Shown here piece after piece: positions 57,088 to 64,000 of a stretch of DNA of 64,000 nucleotides (position 1 is its first letter; the number at the start of each line of letters is the position of its first letter). The notes under the pieces are model-generated. The model saw nothing but the letters and a program-made list of their open reading frames with translations, was not told the DNA's origin and did not search any database. The stretch spans positions 1 to 64,000 of the forward strand of contig DAOUBW010000016.1 of the NCBI GenBank assembly GCA_034432555.1, written 5' to 3'. The DNA comes from CP2-2F sp034432555. GTDB lineage: Bacteria; Chloroflexota; Anaerolineae; Aggregatilineales; UBA2796. The position numbers and the translations under genes were made by a program.

Positions 57088-58668
57088 CTAGAAAGAACCA
57101 TCTTCAAGCTGGAGCAGCCACAAGGCATCATCCGCTGCCGAACGGAAGACGATCTGCTGCCCATCAGGCGAAACTGACCACTCATCATTGGCGATGGGAA
57201 GGCGTGTCTGATCATCGCTCAAGCGGCGATCCACCTTATCGGTCAGCGTGTAACGGTGCAGTGCAGCCGAACCTGCGGCATAAGGTACATACAGCAAACT
57301 CTCGGAGTCGCGCCAGCGAAAGCTGCCGACAAAGGGCAGTTTTTGCGGTTGGGCGCCACTGCGTGTTGCCAGCACGTAAATGCCTGAAGCGCTCGCCTGT
57401 GTTTGGAAGGGCAGCAAAAAGGCAATATGCCCACCGCCCGGCGCGATGCTCAGCCGCCGCAAGCCCTCGAATGTGCCAAGCGATGTCAGACGCCCGTCGG
57501 TGATGTTTAGGAGGCTGAGGGCGTGGCTTTGCGTGCGTGGCGCAACTTCCACCAGCAGCAAGCGCTTTTCATCCAGCCAATAGACCTCGCCACCTTGCCA
57601 TGTCCGCAACAGGCGCGCCTCGCCGCTCAGGTCTGCCAGCCAAATTTCAGTGCGCGGCTTGAGGGTTGGGAAGTAATCGCCTGATCGAATGTGCCAGAGC
57701 AACTGCTTGCCACTAGGCGAGAAAGTGAGCCACGCGCCGCGTGTGAGCAAGTTTGTTCGCCGACCGCTCAACCGATCTACCAACACGCCGCGCCCATTGT
57801 CGTTGGTGAAGGCATAGCGCCCATCTGGAGAAAGAATAGGCGGCAGGGTTTCACGCGGCACGGCGATGTAGGCGAGTTCGCCGTTGGGCTGCCACCATGC
57901 ACCACTGCAACAGTCATCGTCCGTCAGGCGGCGTGCGCTGAAAGTTGTGGCAAGCGGCGCCCGAAAGGCAGGCGGCGTATAAGGCGTTGGCGCAAGGCGC
58001 AGCGTCGGTGGGTAGGCAAGCGGATAGTTGTTGAGCGGCGCGTTACCCATCTGGATGATAGGCTGATCGAGGATGCTCTGCCAGCGGCGCGGCGCGCTCA
58101 TATCCCGCGCAAAAGCAATCCCAATCGGGCGCGCCAACTGCGCCAAATGATCCCAATCTGCGTCAATGAGCGCCGCAGGATTATAGGCAATGCGATAATC
58201 AAGAGAGCGTATCTCAAGGTGCAGGTGTGGGCGTGATTGGCAGGTCAGATCGGGATCGCCGACCTCACCAACCACCTGACCGCGCCGTACAGGCTGCCCA
58301 ACCATCAGCGGTGAGCGAACGCGCAAATGCCCATAGACCGAAGCGTAGCCGAGTGCCTCGTGCTGAATGACCAAGTTATGCGGTTCCGCGCCGAAGTTGC
58401 TGTTGTCAATCCAGCGCACCACACCCTCAGCAATCGCCAGCACCGGCGTGCCGCACGGCGCTTCAAAATCCACGCCGAAATGCAGCCCTTGCCCTGCTGC
58501 ATACCAATATTTGCCGTAGACAAATGCCTCCAGCGTGTTGCCGTAGTGCTGTTCTAACAGCCACGTCGTCAGGCTGGACTGTGTGGCAAAGGGCAAGCGG
58601 AACGGCTTTTCGGAGGCGGCACTTGGCGCACCCAGCAGAAACGGCGCGATCAGCAGGAAGCTGATCAC
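57088..58668 (-). CDS. Exported M23 peptidase with beta-propeller-like C-terminal region
   Basis: 526 residues from GTG 58668; the true start could lie slightly upstream, since the hydrophobic signal segment (FLLIAPFLLGAPSAAS) lacks a basic start. The LytM/M23 domain covers about residues 25-190, with zinc ligands in HFGVDFEAPCG and RPHLHLEIRS and the helper His in ASVYGHLRVR. From about residue 255 the sequence has WD40/TolB-like repeats (LSPDGRYAFTNDNGRG; TFSPSGKQLLWHIRS; IAPGGGHIAFLLPF; SVSPDGQQIVFRS). It probably cleaves peptidoglycan cross-bridges or is a wall-bound regulator of such cleavage. Confidence 0.87.
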   Translation of the reverse strand: MISFLLIAPFLLGAPSAASEKPFRLPFATQSSLTTWLLEQHYGNTLEAFVYGKYWYAAGQGLHFGVDFEAPCGTPVLAIAEGVVRWIDNSNFGAEPHNLVIQHEALGYASVYGHLRVRSPLMVGQPVRRGQVVGEVGDPDLTCQSRPHLHLEIRSLDYRIAYNPAALIDADWDHLAQLARPIGIAFARDMSAPRRWQSILDQPIIQMGNAPLNNYPLAYPPTLRLAPTPYTPPAFRAPLATTFSARRLTDDDCCSGAWWQPNGELAYIAVPRETLPPILSPDGRYAFTNDNGRGVLVDRLSGRRTNLLTRGAWLTFSPSGKQLLWHIRSGDYFPTLKPRTEIWLADLSGEARLLRTWQGGEVYWLDEKRLLLVEVAPRTQSHALSLLNITDGRLTSLGTFEGLRRLSIAPGGGHIAFLLPFQTQASASGIYVLATRSGAQPQKLPFVGSFRWRDSESLLYVPYAAGSAALHRYTLTDKVDRRLSDDQTRLPIANDEWSVSPDGQQIVFRSAADDALWLLQLEDGSF

Positions 58669-58703
58669 GCCGCTAAGCAGCCGCCAACGGCTGATATGCC
58701 CGC

Positions 58704-59822
58704 TTATGGCGCAGTGTTCCCTCTCGGCAGCACGCCGAGCCTACCGACCGTTACGCGAATGTTCGGGACGAACGTCCAACCGCGCAAATCTTCGTAAGTC
58801 ACAAAGACCCACGCCTGATTATTACTCAGCTTCAAAATTTGGAAGGTGGCGCCCTTTGGAATAACGCCGATCCGTTCGCCGTTCAGGCTTGGGATATTCC
58901 GCACAAGGGCGTTGTTCAGCGTGATACCGCGCACCTCAAACGGCTCAACGGCGGCAGGCTGACCGCTGCCGGGCGCATCAGAGCCGCCCGTGTTGATGGC
59001 GGGCGCGTTGATCACCTCACGGGTGCGTGGGAGTGCTGCCGGATCACTGCCGTAGACGTAGATCACTTGGCGGAACATCCAGCCGCGTGCGCCGCCGCCT
59101 AAATCGAGCAAATACCACGTCTCAAAGCCAAAGTCGCCGTTGCGCCCAATGGCAGTGAACTGCTGATCCTTGAATGCCTCACCAATGGTTGGGAAGCTGG
59201 TGCCGGGTCCGCTGCGGATGTTGGCGCGATCCACAATCACGACCACCTTCACAACCGGTACTTTGGTTGGCGTAGCAGGCACACCGGTTGGGAAAGGCGT
59301 TGTGCCGACACCCGGCACGCCGCCGCCGCCTGAGACAACCGTCCAGTCGAACAGCACGCCGGCATCACCCACGCCTTCATAGTAGTCCACGATGATCTCA
59401 TAGGTACCAGCGCCCAGCACCACATCGGCTGTGTTGACGGTAAAGCCACCGACGGCAGGTGTAAAGCGATTAATGACGATTTGCCCATTGATCGCCACGC
59501 GAATGCCATCATCCGCACCAGCACGGAAGCGATAAGTGCCTGCTGCAAACGCGATGCGGTTATACCAGCGCACGCTGAAATTATCGTTCGGAATAATGCC
59601 GGGCGCTGGTGAGCCTGTTCCCCAATTGAACAAAATAGCGGCGTCTATGCGCGCTAGAGCAGGGTTGCCCTGAAAAGTTGGGTTCGACCAATAGTAGCCT
59701 TCCCAATTCGAACCGGTGATGCCCTGCGCCTGCACGGGACTTTGCCCGAAGAACGCCGCGCTTAAGCCAATGATGACCAGCGCTGCGAAGAAAAGCCGTT
59801 CTAAGGAGTGTTTTTGTCGCAT
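58704..59822 (-). CDS. Exported PA14-like and SH3b-domain protein
   Basis: 372 residues. Signal peptide MRQKHSLERLFFAALVIIG with cleavage near VQAQG. Residues about 35-165 look like a PA14 domain (WEGYYWSNPTFQG; NDNFSVRWYNRIAF; FRAGADDGIRVAINGQ; DYYEGVGDAGVLF), which binds glycans. A Pro/Thr/Val linker leads to two bacterial SH3 domains (VVIVDRANIRSGPGTSFP at about 200 and LNNALVRNIPSLNGERIG at about 305) that bind peptidoglycan. AGAGGATG precedes the ATG. It lies 35 bases upstream of the M23 gene and downstream of the NamZ pair, in a wall-metabolism neighbourhood. Confidence 0.88.
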   Translation of the reverse strand: MRQKHSLERLFFAALVIIGLSAAFFGQSPVQAQGITGSNWEGYYWSNPTFQGNPALARIDAAILFNWGTGSPAPGIIPNDNFSVRWYNRIAFAAGTYRFRAGADDGIRVAINGQIVINRFTPAVGGFTVNTADVVLGAGTYEIIVDYYEGVGDAGVLFDWTVVSGGGGVPGVGTTPFPTGVPATPTKVPVVKVVVIVDRANIRSGPGTSFPTIGEAFKDQQFTAIGRNGDFGFETWYLLDLGGGARGWMFRQVIYVYGSDPAALPRTREVINAPAINTGGSDAPGSGQPAAVEPFEVRGITLNNALVRNIPSLNGERIGVIPKGATFQILKLSNNQAWVFVTYEDLRGWTFVPNIRVTVGRLGVLPRGNTAP

Positions 59823-59922
59823 TCTTTCATCCTCTGCGTCTCTGAATGCACTTCAAAGCGCCTGATCATACCGCCCTTTGCCGATCTGACAAATTGCGTA
59901 GAGCAAGCGCCTATTTGGTGGC

Positions 59923-61050
59923 TTATTCGTAAAGCCAAAAGGGCGTTGAAGCTGACTGAAAGGCATGTGATTCTTCGTCACACACTTCCAGCATTTCGGC
60001 AACGGTTGCACCATGCTCAAAGGCGCGCCGCAAATAGGTTGAGCCAGTTAGGGCGTCGAACCAGTAGCGCCCGTTCCTCTCGATGAACTTCACCTCACTC
60101 GGATACATGGCGCGCAGCGCAGCGATCAGGTGCAAACCTGTTGCAAAGCCGAGATAGTTGCTTGGCTCGGTGACGAAAAAGCGCACGCCGCCGCACCGCT
60201 CGCCTGCATACTTACCGCTCTGTGGCATGAACCAACACGGGCGGAACAACACACCCGTTAAAGCTAACCCGTTCATCACCTCTGCCAATGCCTCACTCTC
60301 TATAAACGGCGCGCCGATCTGCGTGAACGGCAGCGATGTGCCGCGCCCCTCGCTCACAGTCAGCCCTTCCAGCAGGCAAGTGCCGCTGTAGACGAGCGCC
60401 GTGATTGGATCAGGGATGCCCGGTGAGGTTGCCGACCAGATTAGCTGCGTATCATCGTAGAGCATTTCGCGCTGCCAACCCCGCATTGGGATCACATCAA
60501 GCTGCGCGCCAATGCTCTGGTTCAAGAACTGGGCTGCCTCACCCAGTGTTAAACCATAACGGACAGGCATTGGCGCTGGTGCAACAATTGAGAAGAACTC
60601 TTTGGCGGCGCGGATACCTTCCACCAACACCCCGCCTTGCGGATTAGGGCGATCCAGCAGTAGCACAGGCACATTTACCTCTTGGCAGGCTTGCAGCATG
60701 TAGCTCACCGTAGCAAGGAAGGTATACCAACGTGCGCCCACATCTTGCAGATCAATCAATACCGTGTTCAATCCACGCAGCACCTCAAGGCTGGGCGCAC
60801 GTTTCTCACCATACAGGCTATAGAGTGGCAGTGCCTCTAACATTTCATCCGCAATGTGATCGCCCGCACCGCCCACGCCAAAATAGCCGTGTTCAGGCGC
60901 GAAGACAGCCGTCACATTCACGGCATAATCACGCAATGCATTTAAGGCAGTCACGCCCTCTCGCGTTTGGCTGGCAACGGTTGCCAGTAAGCCAACCGCA
61001 CCGTAAACATCAGGTGATTCAAGGAAGACATCTAAACCTGTTTCAACCAT
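59923..61050 (-). CDS. namZ: Exo-beta-N-acetylmuramidase NamZ (DUF1343)
   Basis: 375 residues. DUF1343 marks: AVFAPEHGYFG, the catalytic-region LIDLQDVGARWYTF, VLLLDRPNPQGGVLVEG, and SEGRGTSLPFTQIGAPF. Characterised NamZ enzymes release MurNAc from non-reducing ends of glycan strands. There is no signal peptide at the chosen start (MVETGLDVFL), so it would act in the cytoplasm unless exported another way, which fits turnover of imported or recycled muropeptides. It starts three bases after the stop of the beta-lactamase-fold hydrolase gene, as NamZ and AmiE are paired in Bacillus wall-recycling operons. Confidence 0.9.
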   Translation of the reverse strand: MVETGLDVFLESPDVYGAVGLLATVASQTREGVTALNALRDYAVNVTAVFAPEHGYFGVGGAGDHIADEMLEALPLYSLYGEKRAPSLEVLRGLNTVLIDLQDVGARWYTFLATVSYMLQACQEVNVPVLLLDRPNPQGGVLVEGIRAAKEFFSIVAPAPMPVRYGLTLGEAAQFLNQSIGAQLDVIPMRGWQREMLYDDTQLIWSATSPGIPDPITALVYSGTCLLEGLTVSEGRGTSLPFTQIGAPFIESEALAEVMNGLALTGVLFRPCWFMPQSGKYAGERCGGVRFFVTEPSNYLGFATGLHLIAALRAMYPSEVKFIERNGRYWFDALTGSTYLRRAFEHGATVAEMLEVCDEESHAFQSASTPFWLYE

Positions 61051-61053
61051 AGC

Positions 61054-62166
61054 TTACTTTCTCTCTAAAGCGGTGATAAGCGTATCATGGAAGCGGACGC
61101 GAAAGCCAAAAATGAGCCGATCTTGCCTGCCATAGAAGATATTGTTAGTGAGCAGGACTGCCACAAGTTGCCGTTCAGGGTCTACCCACAGCGAATTGCC
61201 AACAAAGCCTGTGTGCCCGTAACTGTTTGGGCTGAAAAACTGCCCACTGGATGAGCCTTCGGGCGAACGCATTTGCCAACCTAGCCCACGGTCGCCAATG
61301 TGCTGACGAACTGCCTCACGGGCAAGGCGCGGGCTGATGAAACCGCCGCCCTCATCGAGGTAAAGCTGACCGATTAAAGCGGCGTCGCTGGCTGTGCCGA
61401 ACAGCCCGGCGTGTCCGGCAGCACCGCCTAGGGCAGCCGTGTTTTCGTCATGCACTTCGCCCTGAACGCGCCGACCACGCCATGCACAGATTTCGGTAGG
61501 CGGCACAGAGTCCGACGGCGTGATTGGGCTGTAGGCAGCGCTCATCTCTAGGGGACGTAACACAAGGCGCTGGATTGCTTCGCGCAGTGGGCAGTCCAGC
61601 ACTGCTTCAATTGCCATGCCCAACAAGATGTAGTTGATGTCGCTGTAGAGGGCACGTTCGCCAAGCGGCGCACTGAAGGGGCTGTTCAGGCACATAGCGC
61701 GCCGTGCCTCCAGATCAGGCGCCGTTCGCAGATCGAGCCAAGCTGCCAAGCCGCTGCTGTGCGTCAGCAAGTGCCAAAAGGTGACTTTGCCCGCATCTGC
61801 AATCTGATCGGTGGGCGGCACAACTTCCACAAACTCGCCCGGCTTTAGCGGATTTGGGTAGGGCTGGATGGGACGTTCGCCGCGCAGTTCGGGCAGCACA
61901 TTACACACAGGATCATCCAGCCGCACCCTGCCACTATCCACAATCCGAAAGAAGGCAAGCGTGGTGATCAGCTTGGTGAGCGAGGCGTAATCAAAGCGCG
62001 TGTGGCGCGTGACGGGCTGCACACCCTCACCGAATTGCTTGCCTTCGGCATCCAGCGTGCCGAGTGCCGCACGGTAGATCACAGCATTGCGCCAGCGGAT
62101 TTCGACCTGCGCCGCCGTGTAGACCTTGCCTAAGTTTTCCTGCAAAAGGGCGTTGAGTGCTTCCAT
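61054..62166 (-). CDS. Beta-lactamase-fold serine hydrolase (AmiE/AmpH-like)
   Basis: 370 residues. The class C beta-lactamase/PBP4* fold is shown by FDYASLTKLITT (Ser-x-x-Lys), LYSDINYILLGM (Tyr-x-Asn) and SYGHTGFVGNSLW (the His-Thr-Gly equivalent of KTG). In Bacillus subtilis the homologous AmiE, encoded beside NagZ and NamZ, removes the peptide from MurNAc. The position here, three bases upstream of namZ, supports a similar peptidoglycan-recycling amidase rather than antibiotic resistance. No signal peptide is visible, consistent with a cytoplasmic partner of NamZ. Confidence 0.87.
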   Translation of the reverse strand: MEALNALLQENLGKVYTAAQVEIRWRNAVIYRAALGTLDAEGKQFGEGVQPVTRHTRFDYASLTKLITTLAFFRIVDSGRVRLDDPVCNVLPELRGERPIQPYPNPLKPGEFVEVVPPTDQIADAGKVTFWHLLTHSSGLAAWLDLRTAPDLEARRAMCLNSPFSAPLGERALYSDINYILLGMAIEAVLDCPLREAIQRLVLRPLEMSAAYSPITPSDSVPPTEICAWRGRRVQGEVHDENTAALGGAAGHAGLFGTASDAALIGQLYLDEGGGFISPRLAREAVRQHIGDRGLGWQMRSPEGSSSGQFFSPNSYGHTGFVGNSLWVDPERQLVAVLLTNNIFYGRQDRLIFGFRVRFHDTLITALERK

Positions 62167-62193
62167 AGTTTCACCGTGTGGTAAGGTGCGCCT

Positions 62194-63003
62194 TTAGCGC
62201 ACGCGCTCCAGCACGTTCAGGCGCGCCATATACTGCCTGCCGGCATAGCCGACAATATCGTTCAGATCGAGATCGAACGGGATGTTTGGCAAAAAGTCGC
62301 CAAGCAGCTCCATAAAAACGCCTTGTGCTAAGGGTAGCAGCTTATTTAGCTGTGCTTCCACGACTGCCCACAATGCTGCATCTTCACTCAGCAAACGCGA
62401 GAGCAGGTGCAGCCCAAACGCAACATGGCGCGCTTCGTCACGCTGTACATATTCCAAGCCTTCGGTCAGCGCAGGCATCAGCCCTTTGGCACGCAGTGCC
62501 TTAAAAATGCCGTAGTAGCCCGTCTCTGCCAGCACACCTTCAATGGTAATATGATAGCTGGCAACCGCACGCGCCTGCGCTGGGCGCGAATGATCGGTCA
62601 GCAGAGCATCTAGGGCAGCGGTCAGCTCTGCGAAAAGCTGGCGATAATTTGCGCCGGCAATCTGGCTGGCGTCGGGCGTCTCTCCCAGCACCTGACTGAT
62701 CACAGCGTCGAAAAACTCTACGTGCTTTGCTTCTTCAAAAAGCTGCGTTGTTAAAAACATTTCTTCTTCAAGATGCCCGCCTTCCCGCTTGAGGGCGACC
62801 ATCAGCGGCGCAAGGTCATCCGTCACGGCTGCTTCGCCACTGATGAACAGCGATACACCGCGTCGGATCAGCGCATGTTCACGGTCGGACATCGCCGCCC
62901 AATCACGCTGATCTTGGCTAAAATCTAAATCTTGCGGATTCCACATCAGGCGTTTTGCCTTGTGATAGTCGCGCAGTGGTAAAAGCGTCTGATCGAGTCG
63001 CAT
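62194..63003 (-). CDS. R2-like ligand-binding oxidase (R2lox) family protein
   Basis: 269 residues of the ferritin-like superfamily. The metal ligands appear in order: Glu in ISGEAAVTDDLAPL, Glu-x-x-His in LFEEAKHVEFFD, Glu in ITIEGVLAETGYYG, and Glu-x-x-His in YVQRDEARHVAFG. The Val near the first ligand (AAVTDD) and the Tyr in ETGYYG are candidates for the Val-Tyr ether cross-link of R2lox. R2lox proteins hold a Mn/Fe cofactor and a bound fatty acid; their physiological reaction is unknown. There is no large ribonucleotide reductase subunit nearby, which argues against a true NrdB. It is 27 bases upstream of the AmiE-like gene on the same strand. Confidence 0.85.
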   Translation of the reverse strand: MRLDQTLLPLRDYHKAKRLMWNPQDLDFSQDQRDWAAMSDREHALIRRGVSLFISGEAAVTDDLAPLMVALKREGGHLEEEMFLTTQLFEEAKHVEFFDAVISQVLGETPDASQIAGANYRQLFAELTAALDALLTDHSRPAQARAVASYHITIEGVLAETGYYGIFKALRAKGLMPALTEGLEYVQRDEARHVAFGLHLLSRLLSEDAALWAVVEAQLNKLLPLAQGVFMELLGDFLPNIPFDLDLNDIVGYAGRQYMARLNVLERVR

Positions 63004-63077
63004 AGCGCTTTCGCACCTTCTCTAGAACAATACGTTACTTGTCGCACCTGACGAAAGGGAGATGCCACGAAGCATAG

Positions 63078-63083
63078 TATAAT
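63078..63083 (+). promoter_or_regulatory. -10 element upstream of the ATP-grasp-like gene
   Basis: Perfect TATAAT inside the near-palindrome GCATAGTATAATGC; no convincing -35. It sits between the divergent R2lox-like gene and the gene at 63123. A 12-codon ORF (63088-63126) starts right after it and overlaps the next ATG (ATGA). Confidence 0.45.
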
Positions 63084-63122
63084 GCCCATGCCTTATCTTT
63101 ACGAAAACCGATGGGTGGCAGC

Positions 63123-64000
63123 ATGATCACCGAGATCAGACGGCGTTACAACGCAGCCTTTAGCCAAGCACGCTATGATGCTTTCGTGCAGGACTTGAAC
63201 AGCACTTACCGTTTTCCGATGGATTTTCACCTGTGCGAGACGCCGTTATTCCTCAGCGCGCCGCTGATGGCAGACCTGATCGCTGCAACTGAACGCTTGA
63301 CGCACGCCGTCCAAACGCCGGACTACCTCGCCCGCAGCCGTCCCGCTGTGCCGCCGCGCTTACAGGTGCCAGACTCAGCGCGCCCCGAATGCCTCCAAGT
63401 GGATTTTGCCATCTGCCACGATGAGGACGGCGCCTTAGTGCCACGCCTGATCGAACTGCAAGGCTTTCCAACGCTCTACGGCTTTCAATGGCTGCTTGAT
63501 CAGAAAGTGCGCCAGCATTTTGAGATTGATCCATCGCTGCGCTTTTACATTGCACCACATACTGAGGAGTCCTTTGTGCGCCTGCTGCGTGAGGTCATCG
63601 TTGCCGATCACGATCCGCGGCAAGTGGTGCTGTTGGAACTACACCCTGAACAGCAGAAGACGCGCATTGATTTCGCCTGCACAGAGGCGCTGCTCGGCAT
63701 TCAGACGGTGTGCCTGACGGAAGTGATTCAGCGCGGCAGCCGCGTTTTTTACCGCGATGCGATCAGCGGGCGCGAAGTGCCGATCACGCGCTTCTACAAT
63801 CGCCTGATCTTTGACGATCTCAGCGGCGAGACGCTCGAAAAAGCATACCGCCTCTGCACTGAGGCAGCGGTGACGTGGGTCTCGCATCCGCATTGGTTCT
63901 TCAGAATCAGCAAATACTCGCTGCCGCTGCTCAGCGATCCGTGTGTGCCGTCCGCGCACTTCCTGAGCGATCTGACTGACTATCCGACCGATTTGATGAA
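63123..64000 (+). CDS. ATP-grasp-like protein, function unknown (N-terminal part, runs off the window)
   Basis: An open frame of 292 codons from ATG 63123 (GGTGG ribosome site) continues past position 64000 without a stop. The stretch LQVDFAICHDEDGALVPRLIELQGFPTLYGFQ and the later VPITRFYNRLIFDDL, VTWVSHPHWFF resemble, from memory, uncharacterised proteins related to the circularly permuted ATP-grasp (glutathionylspermidine-synthase-like) fold. There Glu/Asp strands before Gly-x-Pro contribute to metal-ATP binding. The assignment is tentative because the C-terminal half is missing. No signal peptide. It is transcribed away from the wall-recycling cluster. Confidence 0.65.
   Translation, partial: MITEIRRRYNAAFSQARYDAFVQDLNSTYRFPMDFHLCETPLFLSAPLMADLIAATERLTHAVQTPDYLARSRPAVPPRLQVPDSARPECLQVDFAICHDEDGALVPRLIELQGFPTLYGFQWLLDQKVRQHFEIDPSLRFYIAPHTEESFVRLLREVIVADHDPRQVVLLELHPEQQKTRIDFACTEALLGIQTVCLTEVIQRGSRVFYRDAISGREVPITRFYNRLIFDDLSGETLEKAYRLCTEAAVTWVSHPHWFFRISKYSLPLLSDPCVPSAHFLSDLTDYPTDLM

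Noticed and set aside
61054..62166. Antibiotic-resistance beta-lactamase
   Set aside because: No signal peptide and pairing with namZ point to a cytoplasmic muropeptide amidase of the AmiE type.
62194..63003. Ribonucleotide reductase small subunit (NrdB)
   Set aside because: Short length, ligand context and absence of nrdA favour R2lox.

Overview
The window is a gene-dense, fairly GC-rich bacterial chromosome segment. It has no rRNA, tRNA, CRISPR or transposase genes that I can see. The gene content fits Chloroflexota, probably Anaerolineae-like (an inference, not proven): a MurF/alanine racemase fusion, DUF2723 and GT39-type membrane glycosyltransferases, secreted proteins with Thr/Pro-rich linkers, tandem L,D-transpeptidases, PspC/LiaF-like proteins, DUF11 surface proteins and CHAT/TPR multidomain proteins.

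Layout. 1-1.8 kb: tail of an amino-acid-type solute-binding protein, then an arsenic module (arsR, arsM and a small CC-motif protein) with a palindromic operator in front of both arsR and arsM. 2.0-6.6 kb: four overlapping or closely spaced enzyme genes (ketose 3-epimerase-like, Tm-1/UPF0261, creatininase-like, GlcD-type FAD oxidase) behind a consensus promoter; probably one catabolic operon. 6.9-10.6 kb: a heterodimeric ABC exporter with one degenerate ATP site. 10.7-23.0 kb: MurF-like/Alr fusion with a dead P-loop, two membrane glycosyltransferases, a NERD-like protein, secA, manA and a RluD-type pseudouridine synthase. 23.0-24.5 kb: a CrtISO/CrtD-like FAD enzyme.

24.6-32.0 kb is the standout: a four-gene operon encoding an unknown coiled-coil/beta protein, a CHAT (caspase-like) protease with an intact His/Cys dyad, a TIR-TPR protein whose last 320 residues match the cytoplasmic ring domain of the flagellar/type III export gate FlhA/SctV (FHIPEP), and a second FHIPEP-like protein. 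No flagellar or secretion gene is nearby. I propose that this is an uncharacterised conflict or signalling system that uses a soluble export-gate-type ring as scaffold.

32.3-35.8 kb: gltX, then an AT-richer restriction-modification pair whose methyltransferase is frameshifted. 36-41.9 kb: a secreted Thr/Pro-linker protein, a STAS-like protein, a Ser/Thr kinase fused to a NarL-type response regulator, a hydroxyacid dehydrogenase and a PspC/LiaF-like pair. 42-48.5 kb: serA, a frameshifted glycosyltransferase, two tandem L,D-transpeptidases, a YgjP-like metallopeptidase and a secreted protein. 48.6-63 kb, all on the minus strand: a DUF11 surface protein, an operon of Rieske protein, TusA-like protein, membrane protein and recF, an operon of pseudo-histidine kinase, deacetylase and ABC ATPase, an M23 peptidase, a PA14/SH3 protein, a NamZ/AmiE-like wall-recycling pair and an R2lox-like oxidase. 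A partial ATP-grasp-like gene runs off the end.

Three copies of a short palindromic, MITE-like repeat lie at 32.1, 33.8 and 53.7 kb. Several promoters place the start codon exactly at or next to the predicted transcription start, which suggests leaderless mRNAs.
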